A DNA stretch of 64,000 bases, from contig JBPCSQ010000027.1 in the NCBI GenBank assembly GCA_051006995.1, forward strand, positions 15,333 to 79,332, read 5' to 3'. The DNA is from JAIQGF01 sp051006995 (lineage in GTDB: Bacteria; Acidobacteriota; Terriglobia; Terriglobales; Acidobacteriaceae). Numbering within the stretch: position 1 is the stretch's first letter; every line of letters starts with the position of its first letter. Below are positions 16,043 to 24,615 of the stretch, one piece after another. Below the pieces are notes generated by a model. The model had not been told where the DNA came from, did no database searches, and saw only the letters and a program-made list of their open reading frames with translations. The position numbers were made by a program, and so were the translations under genes.

Positions 16043-16423
16043 CTATCGATCGTCGCGGCGGCCGCCACGCATGTTGCTGTAGCCCCAGTTCCGGGAACTA
16101 CGCCGATCGTGGTTGCCACGCGAGACATCCTGGTCATCGCGATCGCCGCGAGTGTTCCAGACGCCGTATTGGTCGTCGCGATCGCGGTCGCCGCGTGAGT
16201 TCCAGACACTGTAATTATCGTCACGGTCACGGTCGCCGCTGCTCCGCCAGCTACGGTCGTCCTGATCGCCGCGCGGCGCGCGGTTGTTATCGCTCCGGTC
16301 ATGGTTGTATCCGCTGTACACGGTGGCGTCGCGATCGTGGTTTGGCGCCGGTTGCGCCCATGCGGCTCCCGCCATTCCCAGGCTGAGGATCATCGTGCCT
16401 AACATCAATTTCGTGCGTTTCAT
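16043..16423 (-). CDS. Secreted Arg/Asp-rich repetitive protein
   Basis: A 126-residue protein with a signal peptide (LMLGTMILSLGMAGAAWAQ) and then a highly charged, low-complexity mature region rich in Asp, Arg, Asn, Ser and Trp. It has imperfect repeats of the form W-N-S/T-R-G-D-R-D-R-D-D. The ATG at 16423 was chosen over the longer frame because it begins the signal peptide. It resembles in style the secreted protein at 54914-55336. Probably intrinsically disordered in the periplasm or outside; no function is assigned. A strong terminator follows. Confidence 0.7.
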   Translation of the reverse strand: MKRTKLMLGTMILSLGMAGAAWAQPAPNHDRDATVYSGYNHDRSDNNRAPRGDQDDRSWRSSGDRDRDDNYSVWNSRGDRDRDDQYGVWNTRGDRDDQDVSRGNHDRRSSRNWGYSNMRGGRRDDR

Positions 16424-16624
16424 ATTCGGCCTCCGCCGCCCGCGGCTCGCTTCGCCTGTAGGCCGGCTTTCCTTTTCATCTACCTGTTTAGACACGGCGA
16501 GGCGGCAAAGGACCGTAAGGATTGGTCAGACGCAGGTAAAGCTTTGTAGCGAATGTAAACCGGAGGGCGGGTGGGAAATACAGAAATCCAAGTCCTTCTC
16601 TCCGGCCGACTTGGTTCTGTGGCG

Positions 16625-18064
16625 CTACGCGCTCTTCGCTGTGATTGTGTCCAGCCCGTGCGAACTTGGCCCTTGCTCGTTGCGGCGGAGCAGATACGAG
16701 AAGAAGACGGCGAAGAGGCCCAGGACGGAGAAGATCCACATGCCGAGCGCGTAGCCGCGGGGATTCTGTGCGCTGGCGCCGGAATGGTCGTTGGCCCAGC
16801 CCACCAGCAGGTTGAACCCTGCCAGCCCGATGTTCTGGATCATCGTCATCAGCCCGTAGGCGGTGCCGAGCTTCGCCTGCGGCACGATGTAGGCCACCGA
16901 GGGCCAGAGGATCGCGGGTACCAGCGAGAAGGCGACACCCATCATTGCCATCGGCACGTACAGCGAAACTTGGGTATAAACCATCATCAGGTACACAGGA
17001 ATCAGCAGGAACGAACCGGCCATCATCAGCAACGTGCGGCGTCCAATCTTGTCGGCGACCAACCCAAAGGCCGGCGTGCCGAACATGGTGAACAGCGTCA
17101 GGATGCTGACCAGGAATCCGCCCAGCTCGCGGGAGGTGCCCTTCGCCTCGATGAAGAACTTGATGGCGAAGGTCTCGAACGGAAAAATCGCCGAATAGAA
17201 GGTGATGCACAGCAGGCAAATGAATAGATACGACACGCCGAACATGCGCCGGCTGGTCATCATCAGGCGCACGCCAACGACGCTGACTACCGCCCAGAAG
17301 TAGTAGGTCCAGTCGTGATGCGGGTAAACGGTGACGCCGACGAGTGACGCGATCAGCACCCACCACACCCAATTGCGCAGCTTCCAGTCGCGGCTGAACT
17401 CGGCCAGGTCCACCTGGTCGGGCGTGCCGGCCTCGCCGAGCGAGTACCTGCGCTCGGCGTAGACCTCCAAAATCCAGTAAACCAGGGCGCCGACCACGCA
17501 GAGCAGGCCGAAGCCGACCGAAATGAGCAGCGGGTTGCGCCAGGAGCCATAGGCGAATTTTGCCCATGACGGCGAGTTCTGCGCCAGCCACGTGCCCAGG
17601 CGCGCAATCATCAGGTTCATGCCGAAGGCGAAGCTGAGCTCCTTGCCGCGGAACCATTTCGCGACCGCTGTGGTAACGCAAACGATCAGCGACTCCGCAC
17701 CCAGCCCGAAGATCAGGCGACCCGATGCCATGATCTTCAATTCCGGCGAGGCGGCGGTCACAGCCGCGCCGATGGCGCATAGCACGCCGAAGATGAGGAG
17801 CGCTTTGCGCGTGCCGATGCGGTCCACGACGATTCCGCCCACCAGCACCATGAAGACGTTCGGGATGCTGTAGATGGCCTGCAACAGCCCGATGTTGGCG
17901 TCGGAAAAATGAAGTTGGGTGGCGAGCAGGTCGGCGATGGGCGCGATGCAGTCGTACACGTAGTAATTGCCGAACATCGCCAGGCTGATGAACACCAGCA
18001 CCGCATAGCGGTAGAAGCGGGAGGGTTCGGGGCGTGGTGTTGCGGCGGTGGGCGATTCGTTCAT
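16625..18064 (-). CDS. Major facilitator superfamily transporter
   Basis: A 479-residue permease with about twelve transmembrane segments. The family motif after TM2 is present (GGIVVDRIGTRKALLIFG), and the equivalent in the second half reads GLVADKIGRRTLLM. Aspartate and arginine pairs in these loops are typical. The first helix begins near residue 22 (VLVFISLAMFGNYYVYDCIAPIADLL), an arrangement like hexuronate or phthalate-type anion:cation symporters. Substrate is unknown. The start at 18064 was chosen because the upstream extension has no ribosome site. It is single, between two terminators. Confidence 0.87.
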   Translation of the reverse strand: MNESPTAATPRPEPSRFYRYAVLVFISLAMFGNYYVYDCIAPIADLLATQLHFSDANIGLLQAIYSIPNVFMVLVGGIVVDRIGTRKALLIFGVLCAIGAAVTAASPELKIMASGRLIFGLGAESLIVCVTTAVAKWFRGKELSFAFGMNLMIARLGTWLAQNSPSWAKFAYGSWRNPLLISVGFGLLCVVGALVYWILEVYAERRYSLGEAGTPDQVDLAEFSRDWKLRNWVWWVLIASLVGVTVYPHHDWTYYFWAVVSVVGVRLMMTSRRMFGVSYLFICLLCITFYSAIFPFETFAIKFFIEAKGTSRELGGFLVSILTLFTMFGTPAFGLVADKIGRRTLLMMAGSFLLIPVYLMMVYTQVSLYVPMAMMGVAFSLVPAILWPSVAYIVPQAKLGTAYGLMTMIQNIGLAGFNLLVGWANDHSGASAQNPRGYALGMWIFSVLGLFAVFFSYLLRRNEQGPSSHGLDTITAKSA

Positions 18065-18142
18065 CAGCCGGAGGATGAGAATACCAGAGTGCGAAATGCC
18101 GAGCTCAAAGTGCGAAGAAACTGCTGCGCAGATGGCGAGCAG

Positions 18143-18177
18143 CAAATAAGAATCCCGAGGCGGTGAGGCCCCGGGAT
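18143..18177 (-). terminator. Intrinsic terminator after the Thr/Gly-rich surface protein
   Basis: Ten-base arms with one mismatch (18152-18161 and 18168-18177) enclose GGTGAG and are followed on the minus strand by TTCTTATTTG. It lies 30 bp after the stop at 18207. Confidence 0.75.
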
Positions 18178-18206
18178 CAATTTCGCACTCAGCGCTTCGC
18201 GCTGCG

Positions 18207-19466
18207 TTAGTGGGACAGCAGTCCGGCGGCTGCGGCGGCGAAGCCGACCACGGCCATCAGCGGCAGCACCGAGCCGCTGGAGGGCAACTGGCGTCCGCGA
18301 CGCGAGCTACCCTGCTGTGCCGGTTGGCCAGCGCTTTCCTGCCCGGCTGGCGGCCGGGCCTGCGCCATCTGAACCGGCTCATTCGACGTCGGGGAAGCGA
18401 TGCTGCTCTGCTCCGGAGGATTGCTGGACGGCGGAACCGGCGTGCTCACGCCGGGATTGCTGGGCATTGTGGAGCCGGCCGGCTGGGAAACCACCGGCAT
18501 ATTGTTCGAGGGCTGGGGGACGCCGCTGTTGCCCGCGCCCATCGCTGCTCCCGTCATTCCTCCTACGGTCACGCCCGGCTGCTGATTGATACGCTGGATA
18601 TCGGAGTTGGTGTAAACGCGCGCGTTCTGCGCGCCATGCTGGCGGCTGTCGCGCGCCATTTCATCCAGGCTGAGCCCGCCGGTATCGCCGGCCACGGTAG
18701 CCGCTCCGGAACCGACACCGCGATCCACGTAGCTGACGGTGGCGCCGCCAGGGACCATGATGCCAACGCCGGTGTTGTACGGGCCGGTCGCACCCGCACC
18801 CGGGGTAGCGTAGGTCAGGGTCGAGGCGCCCGGCACCTGTTGCGGCGCGGGCGTCATAAACATGTTGGCAGGCGCCGAGGAGACTTCCGGCACGGTGGTC
18901 ACGATAGTCGGCGGCTGGGGCATGGCCAGCGTGGAGTTAATCGCGCCCGCGATATTGCCGGGCGTCGCGTTGGTAGCTCCCGCGCTGGGGGCAACCGTCG
19001 AGAGATGAACTTCGGGCGTGACCATCAATGGGGGCAAGGGCGATCCGGAAATGAAAGCCGTTCCGGTTGAGGTGCTCAGCCCGTTGACCACGCTGACGCC
19101 GTTGGTCGCCACGGCGCCACCGTTGGAAACCTGTCCATTATTAGCCGGCATGGTGGTGAAGCCGGCATTGCCGCCAGTGAAGGTGCCGGTAATCGGCTGC
19201 GTACCTCCATTGGTCGCGGTCGGCGCGGTGCCGCTGGTACCGTTAGTGGGCGCCTGCATGCCGCTGCTGGTGCCGTTGGTGGGCGTCTGCATGGCGCTGG
19301 TGGTGCCGTTGGTCGGCGTCTGGGCCGCGCCGCTGGTTCCGGCGGCGGTGGACGTGGCCGCGGATCCTGCGGTGCGGGCGCCGCCCGCGCTTCCACTTGA
19401 ACTGGTTTGTGCCACAGCCCACAGCGAAACTGTCAGCAAAGTAATCAACAGGGCCCAACGCTTCAT
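18207..19466 (-). CDS. Secreted Thr/Ala/Gly-rich protein with LPxSG-like C-terminal sorting tail
   Basis: A 419-residue exported protein: an N-terminal signal peptide (WALLITLLTVSLWAVAQ) is followed by a low-complexity region with tandem units built on Pro-Thr-Asn-Gly-Thr (about residues 50-85). A Ser/Pro/Ala-rich stalk ends in RRGRQLPSSGSVLP, a hydrophobic helix and a short end (LLSH). The order motif-hydrophobic span is like a sortase-type sorting signal, but the usual positive tail is replaced by a basic cluster before the motif. A membrane-anchored stalk is the conservative reading. No sortase is in the window. A terminator follows. Confidence 0.72.
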   Translation of the reverse strand: MKRWALLITLLTVSLWAVAQTSSSGSAGGARTAGSAATSTAAGTSGAAQTPTNGTTSAMQTPTNGTSSGMQAPTNGTSGTAPTATNGGTQPITGTFTGGNAGFTTMPANNGQVSNGGAVATNGVSVVNGLSTSTGTAFISGSPLPPLMVTPEVHLSTVAPSAGATNATPGNIAGAINSTLAMPQPPTIVTTVPEVSSAPANMFMTPAPQQVPGASTLTYATPGAGATGPYNTGVGIMVPGGATVSYVDRGVGSGAATVAGDTGGLSLDEMARDSRQHGAQNARVYTNSDIQRINQQPGVTVGGMTGAAMGAGNSGVPQPSNNMPVVSQPAGSTMPSNPGVSTPVPPSSNPPEQSSIASPTSNEPVQMAQARPPAGQESAGQPAQQGSSRRGRQLPSSGSVLPLMAVVGFAAAAAGLLSH

Positions 19467-19679
19467 AAACCGCTCCTCAGCCCGTAATGCGGCGGCGCAG
19501 ACGGGCGCTATCCGCCTAGGTAGGATTACTGGTTGGTAAACGGGGATGCCAGCAACTTGGGAGAGAGTTGAAGCAGGGTGCGCTCGATATCGCAGGGCTG
19601 TCGCCCAGCTCGCGGGCAGGGATGCTGGAAGTCCTCACGCTCGTGCCTACGGCACCTCGCTCATGGACAATTCGGCTGT

Positions 19680-20702
19680 TTATGAGCCGACGAAACGGGC
19701 GTAGAGGCTGCGGGCAACGGCCGCGTCGGTGGTGCCCTTCACGATGGCGCGGCCATCGGGAAAGAGCGTCAGCTCGTAGGGGTCGCGCCAGAACTTGAGC
19801 ACGAATTCGTTGTGGCGGACGGTGCCGTGCGGTTGCAGGCGCTGGGTGATCTCGCGGAAATCCACCGGACGCTCCCGCTCGTGGATCTGGACCGAGTTGC
19901 GCCCGCACAACGTAATATGCGGGCGGCCCTTGCCCGCGAGGTGAATAAAATCGCGCTCGCCGCAGGTGCGGCAATCGGCGCGCGGCTGGCGCACGGAAAT
20001 TTCCGAGCGCTCGTTGCGCCACAGATCCAGCGAAAGCAAGGTCGCGCGCATGGCATCGCGTGCGCCCACCAGCAGCTTGATGGCTTCCGTGGTTTCGATC
20101 GACGCCACGGTGCTGGCCGCGGAATTGAGAATGCCGGCCGTGTCGCAGGTCTCGAACGTGCCGCGCGGCGATTCCGGAAACACGCACGCCAGGCACGCGG
20201 TCTGGCCGGGCAGCACGTTCATGGTCACGCCGTAGCTGCCCACGGCCGCGGCGTAGATCCAGGGAAGGTTTTCGCGGACCGCGTAATCATTGATCAGATA
20301 GCGGGTTTCGAAATTGTCGGTGCCGTCGAGGATTAATTGCGCGCCGGCGAGCAGGTCGTCAATATTGCCGGGCGTGAGGTCGGCAACCTGCGGCTCGACC
20401 GCGATCGCGGAATTGAACGTCGCGATTTTGCGGGCGGCAGCAATGGCCTTGGGCAGCGACTCGGCGGCGTCAGCTTCGTCGAACAGCGCCTGGCGCTGCA
20501 GATTGCTGGGCTCGACGTAATCGCGATCAACGATGCGGAGTGTGCCGACGCCGGCGCGCGCCAGCAGCCCGGCCACCGTCGAGCCGGTGGCGCCACAACC
20601 CACGAGCACGACGCGCGCCGCGGCCAGGCGGCTCTGTCCTTCCGTGCCGATGGCCGGAAACAACACCTGGCGCGAGTAGCGTTCCTCGGAAGACAATCCC
20701 AT
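19680..20702 (-). CDS. MoeB/ThiF family adenylyltransferase with C-terminal extension
   Basis: The 340-residue protein has the E1-like nucleotide loop GCGATG (residues 35-40), the Asp-Arg-Asp segment (59-61), the NLQRQ motif (67-71), and two CxxC pairs (CLAC and CRTC) that bind structural zinc. These enzymes adenylate the C-terminal Gly-Gly of sulfur carriers such as MoaD or ThiS. The last 80 or so residues (after the second CxxC) form an extra alpha/beta region instead of a rhodanese domain. The start at 20702 (MGLSSEERYSRQ) matches the family; the longer frame does not. Divergent from the outer-membrane operon. Confidence 0.88.
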   Translation of the reverse strand: MGLSSEERYSRQVLFPAIGTEGQSRLAAARVVLVGCGATGSTVAGLLARAGVGTLRIVDRDYVEPSNLQRQALFDEADAAESLPKAIAAARKIATFNSAIAVEPQVADLTPGNIDDLLAGAQLILDGTDNFETRYLINDYAVRENLPWIYAAAVGSYGVTMNVLPGQTACLACVFPESPRGTFETCDTAGILNSAASTVASIETTEAIKLLVGARDAMRATLLSLDLWRNERSEISVRQPRADCRTCGERDFIHLAGKGRPHITLCGRNSVQIHERERPVDFREITQRLQPHGTVRHNEFVLKFWRDPYELTLFPDGRAIVKGTTDAAVARSLYARFVGS

Positions 20703-20857
20703 GCATCGTCCTGTTTGGGCGTACCCGGTATTATAAGTGGCGCAATCCTCTGAGCTGCGGGCCGTCGCCGTTTGCAACAGAGTTTCTGCTCAAGCTCATC
20801 GAAGTTAGAAAACTCGCGGGCGCGGTGTGGTAGGCGGCTGTCGTCCACTGGTCGAGA

Positions 20858-23800
20858 ATGGCATTGTTTTCAGCAACGGGCAAACGCGCGCTGCGGATGG
20901 TGGTGTCCACCGGCATATTCGCGGCCGCCCTGCTGATTGTCCGGGGGCAGGCGCAGAGTCCGCCGCAGATTGCCGCTCCAGCGCCGGCGCAGCCGGCTTC
21001 CAGCGCTGTCTCGCGGCTGGGCGGCATTGCGGCCTACCTCGGAATGCCGGTCAGCCAGGTGGAGTTTCGCGGCATTAATGCCGATCCCCACGTCATCGAG
21101 AACCTTCGGCAACTGATTCAGCAGAAACCCGGCGCACCCCTCGACCGGCAGAAAATCGGGCGCAGCCTCCGGGCGCTGTACGCGACGGGGCGTTTTGCCG
21201 ACTTGCAAGTCGAAGCGCAGCGCACGGATACCAACCAGGTGGCGCTGGTCTTTATCGCCCAGCAAAACATTTTTATCGGCGCCATCACGGTGGAGGGCGC
21301 ACCGAGCCGCCCGAGTTCCACCCAGCTGGCCGACGCCACCAAGCTGGAACTCGGCAAGCTGTATAACCCGGCCGACGTGCCGCGCGCGCTGGAGTTGATG
21401 AAGACCGTGCTCAGCGACAACGGCTATTACGAAGCGACCGTCACCATGCGCGAGGAGCCGCGCCCGGAAGAGCAGACCATGCTGCTGCACTTCGTCGTCA
21501 CTGCGGGCCCACTCGCCAGGGTTGGGCAGGTGGCTGTGGAGGGCAGCCCCGGCATCAGCAACGAGGAAGTGCTGCATATCGCCAAGATGCATCCGGGCAA
21601 CAAGGTCAATCCCGATCACGTGACCCGCGCGCTGACGCGGTTGCGCAAGCATTTCTCGAAAATCGACCGGCTGGAAGCGCAGATTTCAATCGGGGACCGG
21701 CGCTACCACGAGGACAGCGACACACTGGATTACGTGTTCCGCATCGTGCGCGGGCCGGTGATCGGCATCACGACCGCGGGCGCGGAAGTGAGCAAGGGCA
21801 AGCTGCGCCAGCTTGTTCCGGTGTACGAAGAGCACGCCGTGGACAACGACCTGCTCAGCGAAGGCCGCCGTAACATCCGCGATTACCTGCAAACTCAGGG
21901 GTATTTCGACGCCGAGGTGAACTTCAACCACAAGCCGGATCCGGCGCACCAGCGGCTCGACATCCTTTATTCCATCGAAAAAGGTGTGCGCCACGACCTG
22001 ACCAACATTTTCATCCAGGGGAACAAATATTTTCGCAGTGATGTAATCCGTGAACGCATGGCGGTGCAGTCGTCCAGTACGCTGCTGCAGCACGGCCGCT
22101 TCAGCCAGGATCTGCTGAACCATGACGTCGGCGCCATCCGCGACCTCTACCTTGCCAACGGGTTTGAGCAGGTCAAGGTGGAAGGCAGCTTCCAGGACAA
22201 CTACCAGGGCAAAGAAGGCCGGATGGCGGTGTTCATCAAGATTGACGAGGGACCGCAGACGCTGGTCGGATCGGTGACCATCAACGGAACCCATGTCATC
22301 AGCCAGGACGAGCTGCGCCCGCTGCTGACCAACATCGAGGGCCAGCCCTTTTCGCAGAATAACCTCGCGTCGGACCGCGACACAGTTCTGAATTACTACT
22401 TCAACCGCGGTTTCCCGGACGTGGTGTTCACCTGGACTGCCAGGCCCGACGCTTCGAATTCCACCCGCGAGATCGTGTCCTACACCGTGGATGAAGGGCC
22501 GCAGATTTTCGTGGACCACATCCGCATGACCGGATTGCGCCACACCAAAGCGGGCGTCGCCAGGCGCCAGTTCACCATCCATGCCAACGAACCGCTGAGC
22601 CAATACGGCATGCAGGACACGCAGCGGCGGCTCTACGACTTGGGCGTCTTCAATGCCGTGAACATGGCGGTGCAGAATCCCGATGGCGAGGCGCACTATA
22701 AGGATTTGTACTTCCAGTACGAGGAGGCGCGCCGTTGGACGTTCACCTACGGCCTGGGCTTGGAAATCGAGAGCGGCGCGTTCGGCAATGGCCAGGCGCC
22801 GCAGGGTACGGCGGGAGCGAGCCCGCGGGTCAGCTTCGATGTTACCCGCATCAATGTCGGCGGGCGGGCGCACACGCTCAGCTTCAAGTCGCACGTGGGC
22901 CGGTTGCAGCAGCGCGGATTGCTCAGCTACGACGCTCCTCGATTCCTGACCAAGGAAAAATTGCGGCTCACCGTGAGCGCGTTCTACGACTACTCGATTG
23001 ACGTGCGCACCTTCACCTCGCAGCGCCAGGAGGCCTCCACGCAGTTGGAACACCGCGTCAGCCGGGCGACCAGCCTGCTGTACCGGTTTACCTACCGCCG
23101 GGTCCGGGCCTCCAACCTGGTGGTGGACCCCTCGCTGGTGCCGCTGTATTCGCGTCCGGTACGCGTGGGTCTGCCCAGCCTGACTTACACGCGTGACACC
23201 CGCGATGATCCCATTGACTCGCATAACGGCACCTACAACAGCTTCGACACCGGTGTAGCCGCGGGCGCGTTCGGCTCAGAGGCCGCCTTCGGACGTTTCC
23301 TGGGGCAGAACACCAGCTATCATTCGTTTCACGCCAAGCGCTGGGTCTTTGCGCGCACGCTGCGGCTGGGGCTGGCCGAGCCCTTCGGCAGCACGTTGTC
23401 CCTGCCGCTGCCCGAGCGTTTCTTTGCCGGCGGCGGCAACTCGCTGCGCGGCTTTGCTCTGAACCAGGCGGGTCCGCGCGATCCGATTACCGGGGAACCC
23501 ATCGGCGGGAATGCCATGGTGCTGAACAGTTTCGAGTTGCGCACGCCGGGCGTCCCCCTGCCCTGGATCGGCAACACACTGAGCTTTGTGTTTTTCCACG
23601 ACGCCGGCAATGTGTTCGCCAGCGCCACCGACATGCTGCACCACCTGGGGCAGTGGAACCAGCCCAACCGCGGGCTTTGCCTGCAGGCGACCACTACCGC
23701 ACAATCCGCCAGCAACTGTAACTTCAATTACGTCTCGCAGTCGGTTGGCGGCGGGCTTCGATACCGTACGCCCATCGGTCCGGTACGTCTGGATCTGGGT

Positions 23801-23926
23801 TACAACCTGAACCCGCCCACGTTCGCCGTGTTCACCACCGACCCGGTCACCAAGATTCCGAGCTTTTCGCACATTGAAACCTTGAAGCGCTTCAATTTCT
23901 TCTTCAGTATCGGGCAGACCTTCTGA
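20858..23926 (+). CDS. Omp85 family outer-membrane assembly protein with about seven POTRA-like repeats
   Basis: The 1022-residue precursor has a signal peptide (about residues 14-33). It then has about seven periplasmic POTRA-like repeats, recognised by recurring beta-strand/Gly starts near residues 67, 142, 224, 302, 382, 471 and 553, and a C-terminal beta-barrel from about 626 ending in phenylalanine (FSIGQTF). The barrel has the Omp85 motifs FFAGGGNSLRGF and a final GPVRLDLGYNL strand. BamA has five and TamA three POTRA domains, so this is extended. One base of overlap joins it to a SurA-like gene, then tamB follows, indicating outer-membrane protein or lipid transport. Confidence 0.9.
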   Translation: MALFSATGKRALRMVVSTGIFAAALLIVRGQAQSPPQIAAPAPAQPASSAVSRLGGIAAYLGMPVSQVEFRGINADPHVIENLRQLIQQKPGAPLDRQKIGRSLRALYATGRFADLQVEAQRTDTNQVALVFIAQQNIFIGAITVEGAPSRPSSTQLADATKLELGKLYNPADVPRALELMKTVLSDNGYYEATVTMREEPRPEEQTMLLHFVVTAGPLARVGQVAVEGSPGISNEEVLHIAKMHPGNKVNPDHVTRALTRLRKHFSKIDRLEAQISIGDRRYHEDSDTLDYVFRIVRGPVIGITTAGAEVSKGKLRQLVPVYEEHAVDNDLLSEGRRNIRDYLQTQGYFDAEVNFNHKPDPAHQRLDILYSIEKGVRHDLTNIFIQGNKYFRSDVIRERMAVQSSSTLLQHGRFSQDLLNHDVGAIRDLYLANGFEQVKVEGSFQDNYQGKEGRMAVFIKIDEGPQTLVGSVTINGTHVISQDELRPLLTNIEGQPFSQNNLASDRDTVLNYYFNRGFPDVVFTWTARPDASNSTREIVSYTVDEGPQIFVDHIRMTGLRHTKAGVARRQFTIHANEPLSQYGMQDTQRRLYDLGVFNAVNMAVQNPDGEAHYKDLYFQYEEARRWTFTYGLGLEIESGAFGNGQAPQGTAGASPRVSFDVTRINVGGRAHTLSFKSHVGRLQQRGLLSYDAPRFLTKEKLRLTVSAFYDYSIDVRTFTSQRQEASTQLEHRVSRATSLLYRFTYRRVRASNLVVDPSLVPLYSRPVRVGLPSLTYTRDTRDDPIDSHNGTYNSFDTGVAAGAFGSEAAFGRFLGQNTSYHSFHAKRWVFARTLRLGLAEPFGSTLSLPLPERFFAGGGNSLRGFALNQAGPRDPITGEPIGGNAMVLNSFELRTPGVPLPWIGNTLSFVFFHDAGNVFASATDMLHHLGQWNQPNRGLCLQATTTAQSASNCNFNYVSQSVGGGLRYRTPIGPVRLDLGYNLNPPTFAVFTTDPVTKIPSFSHIETLKRFNFFFSIGQTF

Positions 23927-24615
23927 TGAGACGCTGGCTGCAAATCGGGGTGATGGCGCTGGCTTGCGTGGCCACGGCGGCGGCGGGCGAGATCATTGAC
24001 CGGATCGTGGCCACGGTGAACGGCCAGCCCATTCTGCAAAGCGACTGGGACGTCGCCTCGCGCTACGAGGCGTTCATGGACCAGCACCCGCTGCGGTACA
24101 CGCCGGAGGCGGCGCGCGCCACGCTGGAGCGGTTGATTGACCAGGAATTGCTGCGGCAACAGATTCGTGGTTTCCAGTTGCGCGCCGTCGGCGCGGAGGA
24201 GGTGCGCGTAAAGATGGCAGAGATTCGGAAGCAGACGCCGGATGCTTCCACCGAGGCTGGCTGGCAGGCCTGCTTGAATCGTTACGGTCTGACCGAATCC
24301 GAACTCGAGGAGCGCGTCGCCACACAGCTGCAGATCCTGCGCTTCATTGACGTGCGTCTGCGCCCGACCGTGCACGTGGATCGGCGAAGCATTGAGGCTT
24401 ACTACCGCGACAAGCTGCTGCCGGAACTGAAGCAAAAAAATGCCAGGGAAGTGCCGCTGGCCGAGGTTTCGCCGCAAATCGAGGACATCCTTTTCCAGCA
24501 GCGCATGGACGCGCTGCTGGGCGACTTACTGCACGAGCTGCGGCAGCAGAGCCGAATTCATGTGCAAGACGCCCCCGTGTCGGCCGGAGTTCCGACGGGC
24601 CAGGAGGCGCGATGA
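23926..24615 (+). CDS. SurA-like periplasmic chaperone lacking a PPIase domain
   Basis: The 229-residue protein has a signal peptide (QIGVMALACVATAAAGE) and a SurA N-terminal domain: the start IIDRIVATVNGQPILQSDWD and the helices LERLIDQELLRQQ and YYRDKLLPELKQ are typical. There is no parvulin domain, so it is a pure chaperone type. It probably escorts outer-membrane precursors for the Omp85 protein. Its start shares one base with the upstream stop, and its last bases overlap tamB by four, so all three genes are translationally coupled. Confidence 0.86.
   Translation: MRRWLQIGVMALACVATAAAGEIIDRIVATVNGQPILQSDWDVASRYEAFMDQHPLRYTPEAARATLERLIDQELLRQQIRGFQLRAVGAEEVRVKMAEIRKQTPDASTEAGWQACLNRYGLTESELEERVATQLQILRFIDVRLRPTVHVDRRSIEAYYRDKLLPELKQKNAREVPLAEVSPQIEDILFQQRMDALLGDLLHELRQQSRIHVQDAPVSAGVPTGQEAR

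Noticed and set aside
19680..20702. Molybdopterin synthase sulfurylase with rhodanese domain
   Set aside because: The C-terminal region has no rhodanese active-site cysteine loop; only the E1-like domain is certain.
21686..23224. Long minus-strand frame of 512 codons inside the Omp85 gene
   Set aside because: It is a shadow of the high-GC third-position bias of the real plus-strand gene; it lacks recognisable motifs and has a composition dominated by Arg, Val and His.
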